Part shown: in pieces, positions 43,619-52,426 of the stretch
How positions within the stretch are numbered: the first letter of the stretch is position 1
Layout of the letters: every line of letters starts with the position of its first letter
Assembly (NCBI RefSeq): GCF_004295585.1
Contig: NZ_AP019400.1
Span: 3,942,001 to 4,006,000, forward strand
Source of the DNA: Cohnella abietis
GTDB lineage: Bacteria; Bacillota; Bacilli; Paenibacillales; Paenibacillaceae
Reading direction: 5' to 3'
DNA: 64,000 bases
Translations under genes and position numbers: made by a program
Notes under the pieces: model-generated
Database searches by the model: none
The model's input: only the letters and a program-made list of their open reading frames with translations
Told to the model about the DNA's origin: nothing

Positions 43619-44339
43619 CAGTACGTCCTTGATTGATCAGACGGTAGGCTCGGGTCACCTCCTCCGGGCTCGGCTCGGCAATCCCATCCAGCGGATAGGG
43701 AATGCCGAGCTGCTGCCATTTGAACACACCCATTCGGTGGTAGGGGAGCACCTCTATCTTCTCTACCCCCATTAGCTCATTTACGAAGCTCCCCATTGCC
43801 ATTAAGTCCTCTACGCCATCTGTCCAAGAAGGTACGAGCACCCGACGAATCCACATTCTGGACCCCCGAGCAGATACATACTTCGCGAATGCCAATATAC
43901 GATCATTCGGCTGACCTGTCAGCTCTCGGTGGCCTTCACGGTCCATTAGCTTTAAGTCCAATAACACCAGATCGGTTACGTCTAACAAGGCACCGGCATG
44001 CTCAGGATCACAGAAGCCAGATGAATCCAATGCCGTATGAAGCCCCCATTTTTCTTTGCAGGCACGAAATAGCTCTGTCACGAAATTCGCTTGAAGCGTT
44101 GGTTCTCCGCCAGTAACGGTAATACCTCCACCTGATCGCAAATAGTATTCGACATAGGGCTCAATCTCTCGTAGAATATCGTCAACACTTTTCAGGCTCC
44201 CGTTCTGGGGGTTCCACGAATCTGGGTTGTGACAGTAACGGCATTGTAATGCACAGCCCTGCATGAACAAGACGAACCGGATACCCGGTCCGTCAACTGT
44301 TCCAAATGTTTCAAGAGAGTGGATTCTCCCTGTATGCAT
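43608..44339 (-). CDS. pflA: Pyruvate formate-lyase activating enzyme
   Basis: 243 aa radical-SAM enzyme that makes the glycyl radical on PflB. The start GRIHSLETFGTVDGPGIRFV, the cluster motif CALQCRYC (CxxxCxxC, about residues 29-36), and GGGITVTGGEP are diagnostic. Lies 30 bp after pflB, so adhE-pflB-pflA form one anaerobic operon. Oxygen-sensitive cytoplasmic enzyme. Confidence 0.96.
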   Translation of the reverse strand: MHTGRIHSLETFGTVDGPGIRFVLFMQGCALQCRYCHNPDSWNPQNGSLKSVDDILREIEPYVEYYLRSGGGITVTGGEPTLQANFVTELFRACKEKWGLHTALDSSGFCDPEHAGALLDVTDLVLLDLKLMDREGHRELTGQPNDRILAFAKYVSARGSRMWIRRVLVPSWTDGVEDLMAMGSFVNELMGVEKIEVLPYHRMGVFKWQQLGIPYPLDGIAEPSPEEVTRAYRLINQGRTVTA

Positions 44340-44369
44340 AATCCTCTCACTCCCTTCGACTTGCCGGCA

Positions 44370-46646
44370 TTATACAGCGCCGTGAAACGTACGATTGATG
44401 ACATCAAGCTGTTGCTCGCGAGTCAGCTTAATGAAGTTAACGGCATAGCCCGATACGCGAATGGTTAGCTGAGGATACTGCTCAGGATGCTCCATGGCAT
44501 CTAGAAGCTGCTCCCTGTTGAATACATTAATATTCAAGTGATGCCCTTTGTTTGCAACATAACCGTCCAACAGTGATACCAAATTTAGAACTCGGGTATC
44601 CGCCTCTCTGCCAAGCGCCTTGGGAATGATGGAGAAGGTGTTCGATATTCCGTCCAAGCAGCTATCGTAAGGAAGCTTGGCGACGGAAGTCAGTGAGGCA
44701 AGCGCCCCTTTCCGATCCCTTCCGTGCATCGGGTTTGCGCCTGGTGCGAATGGCTCTCCTGATTTCCGACCATCTGGTGTACTGCCCGTCTTTTTCCCAT
44801 ACACGACATTAGAAGTAATCGTAAGCACAGACAGAGTTGGAATGGCCGCGCGGTAGGTCTTATGCTTGCGCAGCTTGCTAATGAACGTTTCCGTTAGCAT
44901 AACGGCAATGTCATCCACACTTGCATCATTGTTACCGAATTGCGGATATGGACCTTCAATTTCGAAGTCAATTGCAAGTCCTCGCTCGTTGCGGATTGGA
45001 CGAACCCTGGTATGCTTAATGGCACTTAGCGAATCGGCCACAACAGACAATCCAGCTATCCCACACGCCATCGTTCTTACAATGTCTGTATCATGAAGCG
45101 CCATCTCAATCCGTTCGTAGCTATATTTATCATGCATATAGTGGATGACGTTCAGCGTGTTCATATATAACTTAGCCAACCACTCCAGCATTTCGTCAAA
45201 GCGCTTCATGACTTCTGCATAATCGAGAATGTCACCTGTCAGTGGCGCAATCGTGGGTCCGACCTGAATGTTGAGCTTCTCGTCCACTCCGCCGTTAATG
45301 GCATACAGCAACGCTTTGGCCAGATTGGCGCGTGCTCCGAAGAACTGCATCTGCTTACCAATACGCATGGCAGACACACAGCACGCGATTCCATAATCTT
45401 CTCCGAAGAGAGGGCGCATAAGATCATCGTTCTCATACTGAATGGAGCTCGTATCAATGGACACCTTAGCACAATATTCCTTAAAGCCTGTCGGCAGCCT
45501 TGTCGACCAGAGCACCGTTAGATTAGGCTCCGGAGCTGGGCCTAGATTGTATAGGGTGTGCAAGAAGCGGAACGAGCTTCTCGTTACCCTTGTGGAGCCA
45601 TTATTGTCCATTCCACCGATTGATTCGGTTACCCATGTCGGATCTCCACTGAACAGCTCATTGTAATCTGGAGTCCGCAGGAATTTAACAAGTCTAAGCT
45701 TCATGACTAGATGATCCACCAGCTCCTGCGCCTGTATCTCAGTCAAGACTCCTTCTTTCAAATCTCGTTCAATATAGATGTCTAGGAAGCTAGATATACG
45801 CCCGATGCTCATAGCCGCGCCATTCTGCTCTTTAATTGCTGCCAAGTAGGCGAAGTATAGCCATTGAACAGCTTCACTGGCGGATGTTGCAGGACCGGAG
45901 ATATCATAACCATACGTTGCAGCCATTTTCTTCAGCTCATTAAGGCTGCGTATTTGCTCTGCAAGCTCCTCGCGTGTTCTTATTACGTCCTCAGTAATCA
46001 CATTCAAATCCATTTGAACGAGATCTGTTTTTTTGGCAGTGACCAGAAAATCCACGCCATAGAGAGCCACCCTACGGTAGTCGCCGATAATTCGTCCACG
46101 TCCATAGGCATCTGGTAGCCCCGTAATAATGGCAGCCTTACGTGCTAGCTTCATCTCACTCGTGTACCCATCAAACACACCTTCATTATGTGTCTTCCGG
46201 ATATCCGTGAACACTTTTTGAATATCATCGGAAAGCTTATAACCATAGGCTTCACAAGCATCAATTACCATACGAATGCCACCAAATGGCTGTACAGAAC
46301 GTTTAAGCGGCGCATCCGTCTGCAGTCCGACTACCTTTTCCAATCCTTTATCTATATAACCTGGCTTATGGGACGTAATCGTCGATACCGTATGGGTATC
46401 GATATCGAGTACACCACCACTTTCACGTTCCTTCTTCATCAGCTCAAGAACGACATCCCATAACTGCTTCGTTTCGTCAGTAGGACTTGCTAGAAAAGCC
46501 TCGTCCCCTTCATAGGGCGTCAGGTTCAGCCCTAGAAAATCATTGACGTCAATGTGCCGCTGCCATCTTCCTGGTTGGAATTCTCTCCAGCCAAGTGATT
46601 GGCCAGAGAGGGGTGTGTTCTGTAGATCATTTTCGGTTGTTGCCAT
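44370..46646 (-). CDS. pflB: Formate C-acetyltransferase (pyruvate formate-lyase)
   Basis: 758 aa. Converts pyruvate and CoA to acetyl-CoA and formate. The adjacent active-site cysteines are in GIACCVSAMRIG (about residue 425), and the radical glycine in TIRVSGYAVNF near residue 733, at the expected place close to the C-terminus. Length is usual for the family. It follows adhE by 32 bp and is preceded by GGGAGG. Confidence 0.97.
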   Translation of the reverse strand: MATTENDLQNTPLSGQSLGWREFQPGRWQRHIDVNDFLGLNLTPYEGDEAFLASPTDETKQLWDVVLELMKKERESGGVLDIDTHTVSTITSHKPGYIDKGLEKVVGLQTDAPLKRSVQPFGGIRMVIDACEAYGYKLSDDIQKVFTDIRKTHNEGVFDGYTSEMKLARKAAIITGLPDAYGRGRIIGDYRRVALYGVDFLVTAKKTDLVQMDLNVITEDVIRTREELAEQIRSLNELKKMAATYGYDISGPATSASEAVQWLYFAYLAAIKEQNGAAMSIGRISSFLDIYIERDLKEGVLTEIQAQELVDHLVMKLRLVKFLRTPDYNELFSGDPTWVTESIGGMDNNGSTRVTRSSFRFLHTLYNLGPAPEPNLTVLWSTRLPTGFKEYCAKVSIDTSSIQYENDDLMRPLFGEDYGIACCVSAMRIGKQMQFFGARANLAKALLYAINGGVDEKLNIQVGPTIAPLTGDILDYAEVMKRFDEMLEWLAKLYMNTLNVIHYMHDKYSYERIEMALHDTDIVRTMACGIAGLSVVADSLSAIKHTRVRPIRNERGLAIDFEIEGPYPQFGNNDASVDDIAVMLTETFISKLRKHKTYRAAIPTLSVLTITSNVVYGKKTGSTPDGRKSGEPFAPGANPMHGRDRKGALASLTSVAKLPYDSCLDGISNTFSIIPKALGREADTRVLNLVSLLDGYVANKGHHLNINVFNREQLLDAMEHPEQYPQLTIRVSGYAVNFIKLTREQQLDVINRTFHGAV

Positions 46647-46678
46647 CGTGTGTGCCTCCCAGCTATGCTACGTTTTTG

Positions 46679-49288
46679 TTATTCGAATTTCCCATAGAAT
46701 GCATTACGATAGACATCCGCTAGCTCTGTTACTAATGGCATGCGAGGATTAGCCGTTGTACATTGGTCTTCGAAGGCACGATCTGCCAAATGATCAACCT
46801 TTGCCTCGAAATCTTTAGCGTCAAAGCCAAGTGCTTGGAACGATTCTGGAATTTCGAGCGAACGATTGAGCTTACGAATAGCTTCAATAAGGCTATTCAC
46901 TCCCTCCTCTGCCGTCCGGCAAGGCAGCCCTAACAGTCTAGCGATATCTGCATAGCGTTTGTCCGCGATGAAATGATCGTATTTAGGAAACGAAGCAAAT
47001 TTCGTTGGCTTACTCGCATTGTAGCGGATGACGTGCGGTAGCAAAATCGCATTCGTCCGACCGTGAGCGGTATGATATTGTCCGCCCCACTTGTGCGCTA
47101 GACTGTGGTTAATACCTAGAAAAGCATTGGCGAATGCCATACCAGCAATGGTCGAAGCATTGTGCATTTTCTCCCGGGCCTTCGGATCCTGCTGGTGGTA
47201 CGAGGCTTCTAGATGCTCGAAAACAAGCTGGATAGCTTTAAGTGCAAGGCCATCTGTATAATCATTAGCCATAACAGAAACATAAGCTTCGATGGCGTGG
47301 GTAAGGACGTCCATCCCCGTATCGGCAACTGCCGTCTTAGGTAAGCTGTACACGTAATCCGGATCGATGATGGCAACGTCTGGCGTCAGCTCGTAATCCG
47401 CAAGGGGATACTTTGTATTACCCTTGTTCTTGTCGGTAATAACGGCGAAAGACGTCACTTCCGAGCCCGTGCCAGATGTAGTCGGAATAGCAACAAATTT
47501 CGCCTTCTGACCTAGTCGCGGATATTTGTAAATCCGCTTGCGGATGTCGAGAAACTTCATTTTCAGAGAGTCGAAGCTCGTCTCCGGATATTCATAGAAC
47601 AGCCACATTGCTTTAGCGGCATCCATCGGAGACCCCCCACCTAGCGCGATAATACAGTCCGGCTTAAACTGAGCCATAATACGAGTTCCGCGCTCCACTG
47701 TATCTGTCGAAGGGTCCGGCTCCACATCAGAGAAAATCTCAATAGCGACAGCAGATTTCCGTTTGCGAAGATAGTACTCTACCTTCTCAGCGTACCCAAG
47801 CTTCACCATAGCAGCATCTGTAACGATCATCACCCGGCTAATATCGGGCATTTTCTCAAGATACTGAGTGGAGCCCCGTTCGAAGTAAATTTTCGGTGGA
47901 ACCTTGAACCATTGCATATTTAGTGTTCTGTAAGCTACCCGCTTTATATTAATCAGGTTCACCGCAGTAACATTTGATGTCGTAGAATTATGTCCGTAAG
48001 AGCCGCAGCCTAGCGTGAGTGAAGGAAGATTAGTATTATAAATGTCCCCTATCGCCCCATGCGTGGAAGGTGCGTTGACGATAATACGTCCTGTTTGCAA
48101 CCGTGCGGAAAATGCGGCAATAATCGCCTGATCGTTGGAATGAATGACAGAGGAGTGACCCATGCCGCCATATGCAACGACTTGTGCTGCACGTTCGATG
48201 CCTTGCTCTGCATTCTTAACCTTATAGCAAGCCAGAACTGGACTTAGCTTCTCGGCCGACAGCGGATATTTCTCGCCTACGCCTGCAAGCTCTGCTATGA
48301 GAATTTTCGTACCCTTCGGAACCGAGATACCAGCCATGGCTGCGATTTGGTCGGCTGATTGACCAACGATAACCGCGTTAACAGCGCATTTTTCTGGATT
48401 AATAACGAGTCCTGATACCTTCTCGGTTTCCTCCTTGGTCAAGAAATAACAGCCGTGATGAATGAGCAGCTTCTTCACCGCATCATAGATCGGTTCTTCC
48501 AGGATAACAGCCTGCTCAGATGCGCAAATCATGCCATTGTCGAATGTTTTAGATAGAATGAGGTCCGTTACAGCCTGATCCAGATCTGCTGTGCGCTCTA
48601 TGAAGCATGGAACGTTACCTGGGCCAACTCCTAGCGCTGGTTTACCGGTGCTGTAAGCAGCCTTAACCATTGCGGAGCCGCCTGTTGCAAGCACTAGTGC
48701 CACATCTTTGTGGTTCATAAGCAATTGAGTAGCTTCCACGGATGGATTCTCGACCCACTGAATACAATTTTCCGGTGCTCCTGCTGCTACTGCTGCCTCT
48801 TGTAATGTCTTTGCCGCTGCTAGGCTGGAGCGTTGAGCGGATGGATGGAAAGCAAAGATAATCGGATTTCGTGTCTTGGCAGCAATCAATGCCTTGAACA
48901 TCGTCGTAGATGTTGGATTGGTGACGGGAGTAATTCCCGCAATAATACCGACAGGCTCGGCGACCATCTGATAGCTCTCGTAGGCATTGTCTTCTATAAC
49001 ACCAACCGTTTTCTCGTTCTTTATACTGTGATAGATGTACTCCGTCGCAAACAGGTTTTTCGTAATTTTGTCCTCGTACACGCCTCTTCCTGTTTCCTCC
49101 ACAGCCAGCTTAGCTAGTGACATATGTTGATCCAGACCAGCTAAAGCCATTTGCTTAACGATATGATCTACGCTCTCTTGGTCCAGCTTGAGATAAGCAT
49201 CCTGTGCTTTCCTAGCTCGCTCTGCAAGACCGTTCACTTCATTTTGCGCGGTAACAAATTTTTGTTGCTCTTGTTCTTTTGCTGCCAT
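46679..49288 (-). CDS. adhE: Bifunctional acetaldehyde-CoA/alcohol dehydrogenase
   Basis: 869 aa. The N-terminal aldehyde dehydrogenase half has PVTNPTSTTMFKALIAAKTR and the catalytic Cys in FDNGMICASEQA (about 250); the C-terminal iron-dependent alcohol dehydrogenase half has FVAIPTTSGTGSEVTSF, the NAD-binding GGGSPMDAAKAMW and iron ligands in HAIEAYVSV and NHSLAHKWGG. Reduces acetyl-CoA to ethanol, re-oxidising two NADH during fermentation. First large gene of the operon; AGGAGG-like ribosome site before ATG. A TGTGA-N6-TCACA site about 255 bp upstream fits oxygen/redox control. Confidence 0.97.
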   Translation of the reverse strand: MAAKEQEQQKFVTAQNEVNGLAERARKAQDAYLKLDQESVDHIVKQMALAGLDQHMSLAKLAVEETGRGVYEDKITKNLFATEYIYHSIKNEKTVGVIEDNAYESYQMVAEPVGIIAGITPVTNPTSTTMFKALIAAKTRNPIIFAFHPSAQRSSLAAAKTLQEAAVAAGAPENCIQWVENPSVEATQLLMNHKDVALVLATGGSAMVKAAYSTGKPALGVGPGNVPCFIERTADLDQAVTDLILSKTFDNGMICASEQAVILEEPIYDAVKKLLIHHGCYFLTKEETEKVSGLVINPEKCAVNAVIVGQSADQIAAMAGISVPKGTKILIAELAGVGEKYPLSAEKLSPVLACYKVKNAEQGIERAAQVVAYGGMGHSSVIHSNDQAIIAAFSARLQTGRIIVNAPSTHGAIGDIYNTNLPSLTLGCGSYGHNSTTSNVTAVNLINIKRVAYRTLNMQWFKVPPKIYFERGSTQYLEKMPDISRVMIVTDAAMVKLGYAEKVEYYLRKRKSAVAIEIFSDVEPDPSTDTVERGTRIMAQFKPDCIIALGGGSPMDAAKAMWLFYEYPETSFDSLKMKFLDIRKRIYKYPRLGQKAKFVAIPTTSGTGSEVTSFAVITDKNKGNTKYPLADYELTPDVAIIDPDYVYSLPKTAVADTGMDVLTHAIEAYVSVMANDYTDGLALKAIQLVFEHLEASYHQQDPKAREKMHNASTIAGMAFANAFLGINHSLAHKWGGQYHTAHGRTNAILLPHVIRYNASKPTKFASFPKYDHFIADKRYADIARLLGLPCRTAEEGVNSLIEAIRKLNRSLEIPESFQALGFDAKDFEAKVDHLADRAFEDQCTTANPRMPLVTELADVYRNAFYGKFE

Positions 49289-49374
49289 AGGGATAAGCCT
49301 CCTTTTTTATATGAAACACAATCTTCAATCTCGTCGATTAGCCGTTCTTCCTCCCCAATCGTTTCTAATTGCGT

Positions 49375-49482
49375 TTAAGCTTGGCTCACTTCAGTCCGGA
49401 TGATGGACGATTCGAGCATCAATTGGTTTATGCCGGCTCCTGGTGGAATATTACTCTCATTAGGGACATGTGACTTCATCAT
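49375..49482 (-). CDS. Possible 35-aa small ORF in the adhE leader
   Basis: MMKSHVPNESNIPPGAGINQ start, ending RTEVSQA and TAA. GGAGTGATTAC precedes the ATG at good spacing. It lies between the adhE promoter region and adhE (86 bp downstream) in the same direction. No family known; it could be a regulatory leader peptide or a small protein. Confidence 0.5.
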   Translation of the reverse strand: MMKSHVPNESNIPPGAGINQLMLESSIIRTEVSQA

Positions 49483-49513
49483 GTAATCACTCCATCTCTT
49501 GTTTGTTGAGTTA

Positions 49514-49556
49514 AGCATAACGCCGCAGCTGGAAATTTACTGTGAAAAATATCACA
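49514..49556 (-). promoter_or_regulatory. Fnr- or Rex-type site and -10 of the adhE-pflBA operon
   Basis: TGTGA-AAAATA-TCACA (49541-49556) fits the Bacillus Fnr consensus TGTGA-N6-TCACA exactly and the Rex consensus TTGTGAA-N4-TTCACAA closely. A TATGCT -10 (49519-49514, minus strand) puts the start of transcription near 49507, so the site centre is at about -41.5. No good -35 is seen, as expected for a class II activated promoter. Confidence 0.65.
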
Positions 49557-49682
49557 AAATAACAGCCGATTGGATGAGCATTTTTCAGGTGGATTGGATG
49601 GTTACATATTGATGAGGTGGCCTTACATTGGAGGTAATGGGGATTCGCGATTCCCAACTAACCAGAGAGGGAGGCGCTCAAC

Positions 49683-49775
49683 ATGTTCTACTTCACTTTT
49701 TTGTTTCTCCTCATGATCCTTGGGGTTGTCCTTGTCTTGCTATGTGGCAAAAGTATTATTAGTTCGGAGGAATAA
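49683..49775 (+). CDS. 30-aa single-helix membrane protein
   Basis: MFYFTFLFLLMILGVVLVLL followed by CGKSIISSEE. The ribosome site GAGGGAGG lies 9 nt before the ATG. Nearly the whole peptide is one membrane helix with a short acidic tail. Preceded by 200 bp containing the divergent adhE promoter, and followed by a hairpin at 49828, so it looks like a complete transcription unit expressed opposite to adhE. Small membrane proteins of this size often attach to larger membrane complexes; no partner can be named. Confidence 0.65.
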   Translation: MFYFTFLFLLMILGVVLVLLCGKSIISSEE

Positions 49776-49827
49776 GCTTTAAATTGGGATTTATTTAACC
49801 ATATTAATAATATTTTTGGGTACAAGC

Positions 49828-49868
49828 ATAAACGTTGAACGCCGTCCTTCGCGGCTTTCAACGTTTAT
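49828..49868 (+). terminator. Hairpin after the small membrane-protein gene
   Basis: ATAAACGTTGAACGCCG / CGGCTTTCAACGTTTAT, 17-bp stem with one mismatch, 7-nt loop. No strong U-tract. Confidence 0.6.
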
Positions 49869-49889
49869 GTCGGAGATTCTTCAGAAATG

Positions 49890-49985
49890 GATTGCGTGAC
49901 TTATAATTGCGAGACTATGGCTTGCGTGACTTCTGCTTGGCTTGCGGGACTTCTACTTGGCTTGCATGGCTTATGGCTTGCGGGA
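49890..49985 (+). repeat. Short degenerate direct repeats
   Basis: Repeats of GGCTTGCG(T/G)GACTTCT(A/G)CTT-like units, about 13-21 bp, running into the 186-bp element. Not coding. Confidence 0.6.
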
Positions 49986-49991
49986 CTACGG

Positions 49992-50177
49992 CTTACGAAC
50001 TCAGCAACTCTTATTTGATCAAAATCTAATGGTTTTTTATTTTAACGAATTCCACACATCTTAAATCCAATAAAGTAGCGCCTTTCCTCGTATATTTTCC
50101 TCAATAGCGCCACTGGAGTTCGTAAGAATAAATAAGTAGTCAATTTATCAGTAATAAACACAATTCGGTTCGTTAGC
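49992..50177 (+). repeat. 186-bp dispersed intergenic element, copy C
   Basis: CTTACGAACTC at the start and GAGTTCGTAAG at offset 125 are perfect inverted repeats; TAACGAATTCC at offset 52 and GGTTCGTTAGC at the end form the second set. Same length and offsets as copies A and B. Confidence 0.85.
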
Positions 50178-50199
50178 TCGGACACACATTGCCCTCTTG

Positions 50200-50397
50200 C
50201 ATGCTCTAAGCCGCAGGCGAGATCGTAATCGGTTGGCGGAATGTTGCAGGATGCGATATGGCGTAAGCGGTATATGGATTATAGTGGGATGCGTGAGGGT
50301 CGTAAGCGAGTTTGTAATCGGTAGACGAATTGTAGTGGATTGTGAGATGCCGCAAGCGAGGCTGTGTAATTGGTAGGCGAATTGTAGTGAGAACCGT
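50200..50397 (+). repeat. Degenerate tandem repeat, period about 50 bp
   Basis: Four units beginning GCCGCAGGCGAG, GCGTAAGCGG, TCGTAAGCGAG and CCGCAAGCGAG, each followed by a TGTAAT(C/T)GGT(A/T)GGCGAAT-like block. Units are about 51, 39, 50 and 46 bp. Stop codons interrupt the frames; a 120-codon minus frame here is spurious. Confidence 0.6.
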
Positions 50398-50496
50398 CCC
50401 CCCGCGCGGTTTCGCGGAGCACCGTCATCAAACAACAAGAGAAACATGTTTTCTACAGTAACAGACCTGCTGATTAAATAATTATATGACGTAGCT

Positions 50497-50928
50497 TCAA
50501 CTAATTTCATCTAAATTAATTTCTAAATCAATTACTTTCTTTTCATCATTACTTGTGAAAAATGCCTGAGTGTAAAGAATTTTATCTTTGGACCCAATTT
50601 CAAAAACCCTCTCCTTACCATCACTATAAACTTGATTTTTCTCTAATGTCCCCGAAGTTCCTACAAAACTATATATGATATCTGGACGAGTAATACCATC
50701 TCCAAGAGCTGCACCCACTAGTGGGTCTGAATGAACAAACTTAATGGATTTATCGCCTTTATACACCAATTCTGAAGAAACTCTGATTTGTGATTTTTCT
50801 ATTTGTTCTATCTTTACTCGAAGTGTAAATAATTCGGACGACACTTCCTTTACGTAAGGCTTATTTTCCTTGCTTTGACATCCCATCATCAAAATGATTA
50901 AAAAACATAAAATTATTACATTCCTCAT
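50497..50928 (-). CDS. Small lipoprotein, hypothetical
   Basis: 143 aa from the ATG at 50928, preceded by AAAGGGTG; a frame to 51060 is not supported. Lipobox LMMGC (Cys16) shows surface anchoring. The body is a single beta-rich domain (TLRVKIEQIEKSQIRVSSEL, SIKFVHSDPLVGAAL, ending DEKKVIDLEINLDEIS), probably immunoglobulin-like. No family recognised. Followed on the left by repeats. Confidence 0.75.
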   Translation of the reverse strand: MRNVIILCFLIILMMGCQSKENKPYVKEVSSELFTLRVKIEQIEKSQIRVSSELVYKGDKSIKFVHSDPLVGAALGDGITRPDIIYSFVGTSGTLEKNQVYSDGKERVFEIGSKDKILYTQAFFTSNDEKKVIDLEINLDEIS

Positions 50929-51128
50929 CTTGATACACCCTTTCATAATAAGGATAATGAGACTCTGATAAACATAGCCTTTATTTTCTGAGATTATCGG
51001 ACTAAATTTAACAAAATCAGTTAACATAAAGGGTTCTACATATTGATACGAGGAACCCATTATATCTATCCTCCCTTATCCTATTTCGCCTCTGCCCTTC
51101 CGATATTCGAGAGTTTGTTGTCGTTGCA

Positions 51129-51806
51129 CTATCGTTCCCCATTAAAACATCCAGTTTTAATAAGGATCCCTTCCTTATCAAGCCTTTTATGACTAAAAGG
51201 AATATGACTTAATTTTTTATATTTTTCATTCCATATAATATCTATAAAATGTGATGGTTCTTTAAGAAAATGGTCAGGAGACACGTTCTCGTAACGATAA
51301 TTTTCGTTAGGGAATGTTTCGTTAGAGTTAAATAAGTCAAGAACATCTTTTTCAATTGCAATTCCACCAACTTTATACTCATAAGCTAAAAATAACTCAT
51401 TTAGAAAATCTGTAAAGTCCTTAATTTCATCCTCTTTTATTCCAATTTGGTCCCATTCTGGGGCATCAAACACAGAGCCAAAAAACCAGAAATTTACCAT
51501 TAGCGCATTAGAAGAAGCCTTCTCTATTTGTAATGTCACCTTTCGTTTCCTTGTTAAACAAACAAATAATCTTAATTGTAAAGAGTGTAAGTAAAATGAT
51601 TTTGGGTCTCCTTCATCATAAGGGTAACCTCTTTCGAAAAAATCAAAAATTTCATCAATATTTTTGTCAACAATTTCTATTTTATATGTGATTTTAGATA
51701 ACTTAGTAATAATATCTTGAATAGTTTTCTTTCTCTCTTCTTTAATTTCCATCAAAAAACTAACTTCAAGGAAAGGACCGCCTTGCAGCCATTGTGACCA
51801 CTCCAT
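51129..51806 (-). CDS. Hypothetical protein, 225 aa
   Basis: ATG at 51806 follows GGAGG at 8 nt; a TTG at 51821 lies inside that site. Soluble, acidic, AT-rich gene. Sequence marks: FLMEIKEERKKTIQDIITKL, FFERGYPYDEGDPKSFYLHS, then WFFGSVFDAPEWDQIGIKED and HFLKEPSHFIDIIWNEKY. It has the look of a cytoplasmic immunity or stress protein, but I do not recognise the family. Precedes the lipoprotein gene by about 200 bp. Confidence 0.75.
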   Translation of the reverse strand: MEWSQWLQGGPFLEVSFLMEIKEERKKTIQDIITKLSKITYKIEIVDKNIDEIFDFFERGYPYDEGDPKSFYLHSLQLRLFVCLTRKRKVTLQIEKASSNALMVNFWFFGSVFDAPEWDQIGIKEDEIKDFTDFLNELFLAYEYKVGGIAIEKDVLDLFNSNETFPNENYRYENVSPDHFLKEPSHFIDIIWNEKYKKLSHIPFSHKRLDKEGILIKTGCFNGER

Positions 51807-51876
51807 CAATGATTCCTCCAAAGTTGTTGGATAATAAACTATAAATTCGATATCCAGCTTAAATAACCTGCCCGTT

Positions 51877-51907
51877 CAAAAGGCTACCGATTATCGGTAG
51901 CCTTTTG
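51877..51907. terminator. Bidirectional terminator
   Basis: CAAAAGGCTACCGA-TTA-TCGGTAGCCTTTTG, perfect 14-bp stem with AAAA/TTTT at the base. It follows the gene ending at 51929. Confidence 0.75.
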
Positions 51908-51928
51908 GTGTTGTGCAATCATTCCTCG

Positions 51929-52258
51929 TTAGCGCAATCTTCTCTTCAAAATCATACCATCAAAATCAAAAACAACAGGCGTTCCTTTTACTTGTGGGGT
52001 CCACCCTTGATCGAGCGCCTGACAAATAAAGTATTCAACATCTCTAGGTCTTATAATTTTCATATTCAGATGTTCTGTATTAGGGAAGTTTACCCAAGCG
52101 CTGTCGATATCAGAAATAACATAAACTTCAAGGTGCATCCCTCTAATGATTTCATGTTCGGCTATCATGACGATATATCCGCTTCCTGGAGAAACAGTCC
52201 ATATATAATTGTCATTTCTAACCGATATTCTTCTGGTGCTCTTTTTGTTTATTGTCAT
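51929..52258 (-). CDS. Hypothetical protein, 109 aa
   Basis: GGGAG at 7 nt before the ATG. A compact alpha/beta protein (NDNYIWTVSPGSGYIVMIAE, GMHLEVYVISDIDSAWVNFP, ALDQGWTPQVKGTPVVFDFD), ending RRLR. No membrane segment or signal. Family not recognised; the single domain and lone position resemble small immunity or DUF proteins. Confidence 0.75.
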   Translation of the reverse strand: MTINKKSTRRISVRNDNYIWTVSPGSGYIVMIAEHEIIRGMHLEVYVISDIDSAWVNFPNTEHLNMKIIRPRDVEYFICQALDQGWTPQVKGTPVVFDFDGMILKRRLR

Positions 52259-52426
52259 TCGTTTCTCCCTTAATTAAAGCATCATTTCAGCAAGAGTGTT
52301 TTGAATGAAAGGTGTTTTCTTCAAATGCCATCCCTTCTACCTTCGCCACCGAGAAGTCTGTACAACTGAGTTACCAATTAATACAGCATTGTAAAACTGC
52401 CCGTTGAGTAAGGCTGATTAATTAAC

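Noticed and set aside
50148..50510. 120-codon minus-strand frame
   Set aside because: It runs across the 186-bp element end and the decayed 50-bp repeats and lacks a ribosome site.
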